The notes under the pieces were generated by a model that saw nothing but the letters and a program-made list of their open reading frames with translations, searched no databases and was not told the origin of the DNA. Shown here piece by piece: positions 37,272 to 38,661 of a stretch of DNA of 38,661 bases. The stretch comes from an uncultured Victivallales bacterium (GTDB lineage: Bacteria > Verrucomicrobiota > Lentisphaeria > Oligosphaerales > JAFGRS01): positions 1-38,661 of the forward strand of contig CAILUI010000330.1 in the NCBI GenBank assembly GCA_903837355.1. Direction: 5' to 3'. The position numbers and the translations under genes were made by a program. Positions within the stretch are counted from its first letter, which is position 1, and each line of letters starts with the position of its first letter.

Positions 37272-38396
37272 TCAGTCCTCGATAGCCACCTGAACCGCTG
37301 AGCCGTGGCCAGGTTCAGGAACGAAGTCAAAGAGCTCGCGAATCTGGTCGTTGAGCATGCGCACGCAGCCCTCACTGGCGGCGCTGCCAATGGAGTCAGG
37401 CACCCAGGTGCCGTGGATGCCGTAGCCGCTCAGAGTGGACTCGGTGCCAGCGCTTGGACTGAGGCCGAGCCAGTGGGTCCCCAAAGGGTTGTCCGGATGG
37501 CCAAACGGGATGCTGCGGCCAGCCCGCGTCCAGGCGGGATGGATCACTTTGCTGCTGACCACAAAGGTCCCAACCGGGGTCTTGTTCTCGCGGCCCACGC
37601 CGACGTGATAGAGCCGGTAGAGGTCCTTACCATTGAGCAGGAGCAGGAGGAACTTGCTCTTCACCACACGGATCCTCCAGTCCACGTTGAGGGTATAGAG
37701 AACGTTGCCCGGGTAGATGATCGGGTTGGTCAGCTCGAGGCCATTCAGGCGCTGCAGAGCCCCGACGGTGGTAGTGAGGCGGGCGGCAATGCGGCTGAGG
37801 CTGTCACCGGACTGCACGGTGTAGGCCTTCCGTTCGGGGCTGACCGTCTCCGAGGTCATGAAGACCGTGTTGATACGGCTGATCATCTCGGCGGCGGCGA
37901 GCCAGTGGGGGTCGAACTCCGTCACCCCAGGCAGGGCAAGGACACGCGCTGCCAGTTGGCGAGCGGCCACGTAGTTGAAGCCCTCAACCTGCTTGCGGGC
38001 GGCCTCGATGAAGCGCGTCGCCTCATCACCGTCCGGCGCCGGTGACGGCGCCGCCGCCGTGGCCGGGACGGCCGCGGGAACGGCTGGCGGCGGCGGTGGC
38101 GCTGGCGGCACCACCGCGGGAACCGGCTCCGGGCGCGCTACCCGAACGGCGGGAGCTGGCACGGGTACGGACGGCGGTTCGGCCGGCGACGGCGGCGCGT
38201 TACGGGTCGGCGCAGCGCTCGCCGGCTTCGGCGGGACAACCGGCGCCGAGCCGCGCACCACCTTGACAACCTTCGTAAAGGGCTTGCCCACCGTCGCCGT
38301 GAAGCTGTCGGGCAAGGACCGCCAAACCACCGCAAGGATGCCTGCACCGAGCAGCACCAAGAGGAGGATAAGCGGGTATTTGTAGTACCAGTACAT
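37272..38396 (-). CDS. Membrane-anchored LysM and L,D-transpeptidase (YkuD) protein
   Basis: The product is about 374 residues. An N-terminal transmembrane anchor (YKYPLILLLVLLGAGILAVVW) is followed by a proline/alanine-rich linker of about 80 residues, a short helical segment and a LysM repeat (AYTVQSGDSLSRIAARLTTT). A C-terminal YkuD domain has the catalytic His and Cys in GYGIHGTWVPDSIG and SEGCVRM. L,D-transpeptidases make 3-3 peptidoglycan cross-links or attach proteins to peptidoglycan; LysM holds the enzyme on the wall. I prefer the ATG at 38396, which places the anchor at the very N-terminus; a GTG at 38432 would add 12 residues. It is the first gene of the set with accA and the GNAT. 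Confidence 0.9.
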   Translation of the reverse strand: MYWYYKYPLILLLVLLGAGILAVVWRSLPDSFTATVGKPFTKVVKVVRGSAPVVPPKPASAAPTRNAPPSPAEPPSVPVPAPAVRVARPEPVPAVVPPAPPPPPAVPAAVPATAAAPSPAPDGDEATRFIEAARKQVEGFNYVAARQLAARVLALPGVTEFDPHWLAAAEMISRINTVFMTSETVSPERKAYTVQSGDSLSRIAARLTTTVGALQRLNGLELTNPIIYPGNVLYTLNVDWRIRVVKSKFLLLLLNGKDLYRLYHVGVGRENKTPVGTFVVSSKVIHPAWTRAGRSIPFGHPDNPLGTHWLGLSPSAGTESTLSGYGIHGTWVPDSIGSAASEGCVRMLNDQIRELFDFVPEPGHGSAVQVAIED

Positions 38397-38479
38397 GACC
38401 GTCACGCCGACTTCGGCACCAGCCGACTCCACTCCCTACCCACCGCCACGGACCGCGGCAGCAGGGCCTGCGGCTTACC

Positions 38480-38508
38480 AATATAGGGTTCTTCGTACCC
38501 CGACGCAA
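38480..38508 (-). promoter_or_regulatory. Candidate sigma-70 promoter of the L,D-transpeptidase-accA-GNAT operon
   Basis: Read on the minus strand, TTGCGT (38508-38503) and TATATT (38485-38480) are separated by 17 bp. The -10 matches five of six consensus positions and the -35 matches three. Transcription would begin near 38473, giving a leader of about 75 nt before the preferred start at 38396. The assignment rests on consensus and spacing only. Confidence 0.45.
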
Positions 38509-38661
38509 CACCTGCCCTACCGCCGCCAGGGCGGTTCTAAGAAACCGGCGAGGGCGCCGACGGCTGGGTCTGCGATCGCCATTGGGCACCCCCGAGGCCC
38601 CCTTGCGGTCGCGCTATGGAGCATAGGGGGGCACGGCGTTGCGCCGGCGCTCGTCGCGGGC

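Overview
The window is a high-GC (about two thirds G+C by eye), densely coded bacterial chromosome segment. The organism cannot be placed exactly. Several features resemble Planctomycetota/Verrucomicrobiota-Lentisphaerota, Hydrogenedentota or Armatimonadota: many secreted beta-propeller and glycoside-hydrolase-like proteins, a hydrazine-synthase-alpha-like cytochrome, a DUF4838 protein, REP-like non-coding elements and pyruvate:ferredoxin oxidoreductase. PFOR suggests anaerobic or facultative central metabolism. No phage, transposase, CRISPR array, tRNA or rRNA gene was found.

Layout. (1) 330-5226 (+): a BadF/N-acetylglucosamine-kinase-type sugar kinase and a full-length single-chain PFOR, closed by a strong intrinsic terminator (5271-5310). 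(2) 5339-15289 (+): five tightly spaced genes, three of the four junctions being ATGA overlaps. They encode a secreted di-heme hydrazine-synthase-alpha-like protein, a PQQ-type propeller, an NHL-type propeller, a TIM-barrel-like protein and a probable lipoprotein with an F5/8C (discoidin) domain. (3) 18995-15326 (-): a clock-like operon of KaiC with a C-terminal coiled coil, two tandem KaiB proteins and a PAS/HisKA_3 histidine kinase, with no KaiA. (4) 19500-23870 (+): a secreted propeller-type carbohydrate-active protein split by one in-frame TAG that lies in a 6-bp tandem duplication, then a DUF4838 protein. (5) 24203-23934 (-): an HPr phosphocarrier. (6) 28246-24649 (-): a secreted clan GH-A glycosidase followed by a metal-dependent amidohydrolase. 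Divergent from it is a cytosolic six-hairpin-glycosidase-like gene (28491-30542, +), which converges on a serine beta-lactamase-like hydrolase (31660-30551, -). (7) 32440-35778 (+): a large secreted GH2 enzyme. (8) 38396-35784 (-): a housekeeping set of LysM/L,D-transpeptidase, AccA and a short N-acetylglutamate-synthase-like GNAT.

Most genes fit glycan turnover: secreted hydrolases and propellers outside the cytoplasm, intracellular glycosidase-like enzymes, a sugar kinase and PFOR downstream. The Kai operon and the heme/propeller operon are the most unusual blocks. The non-coding gaps hold structured repeats: a 118-nt branched inverted repeat (19241-19358), a hairpin-forming repeat (24436-24509) and a 405-bp element with imperfect inverted ends (31950-32354).
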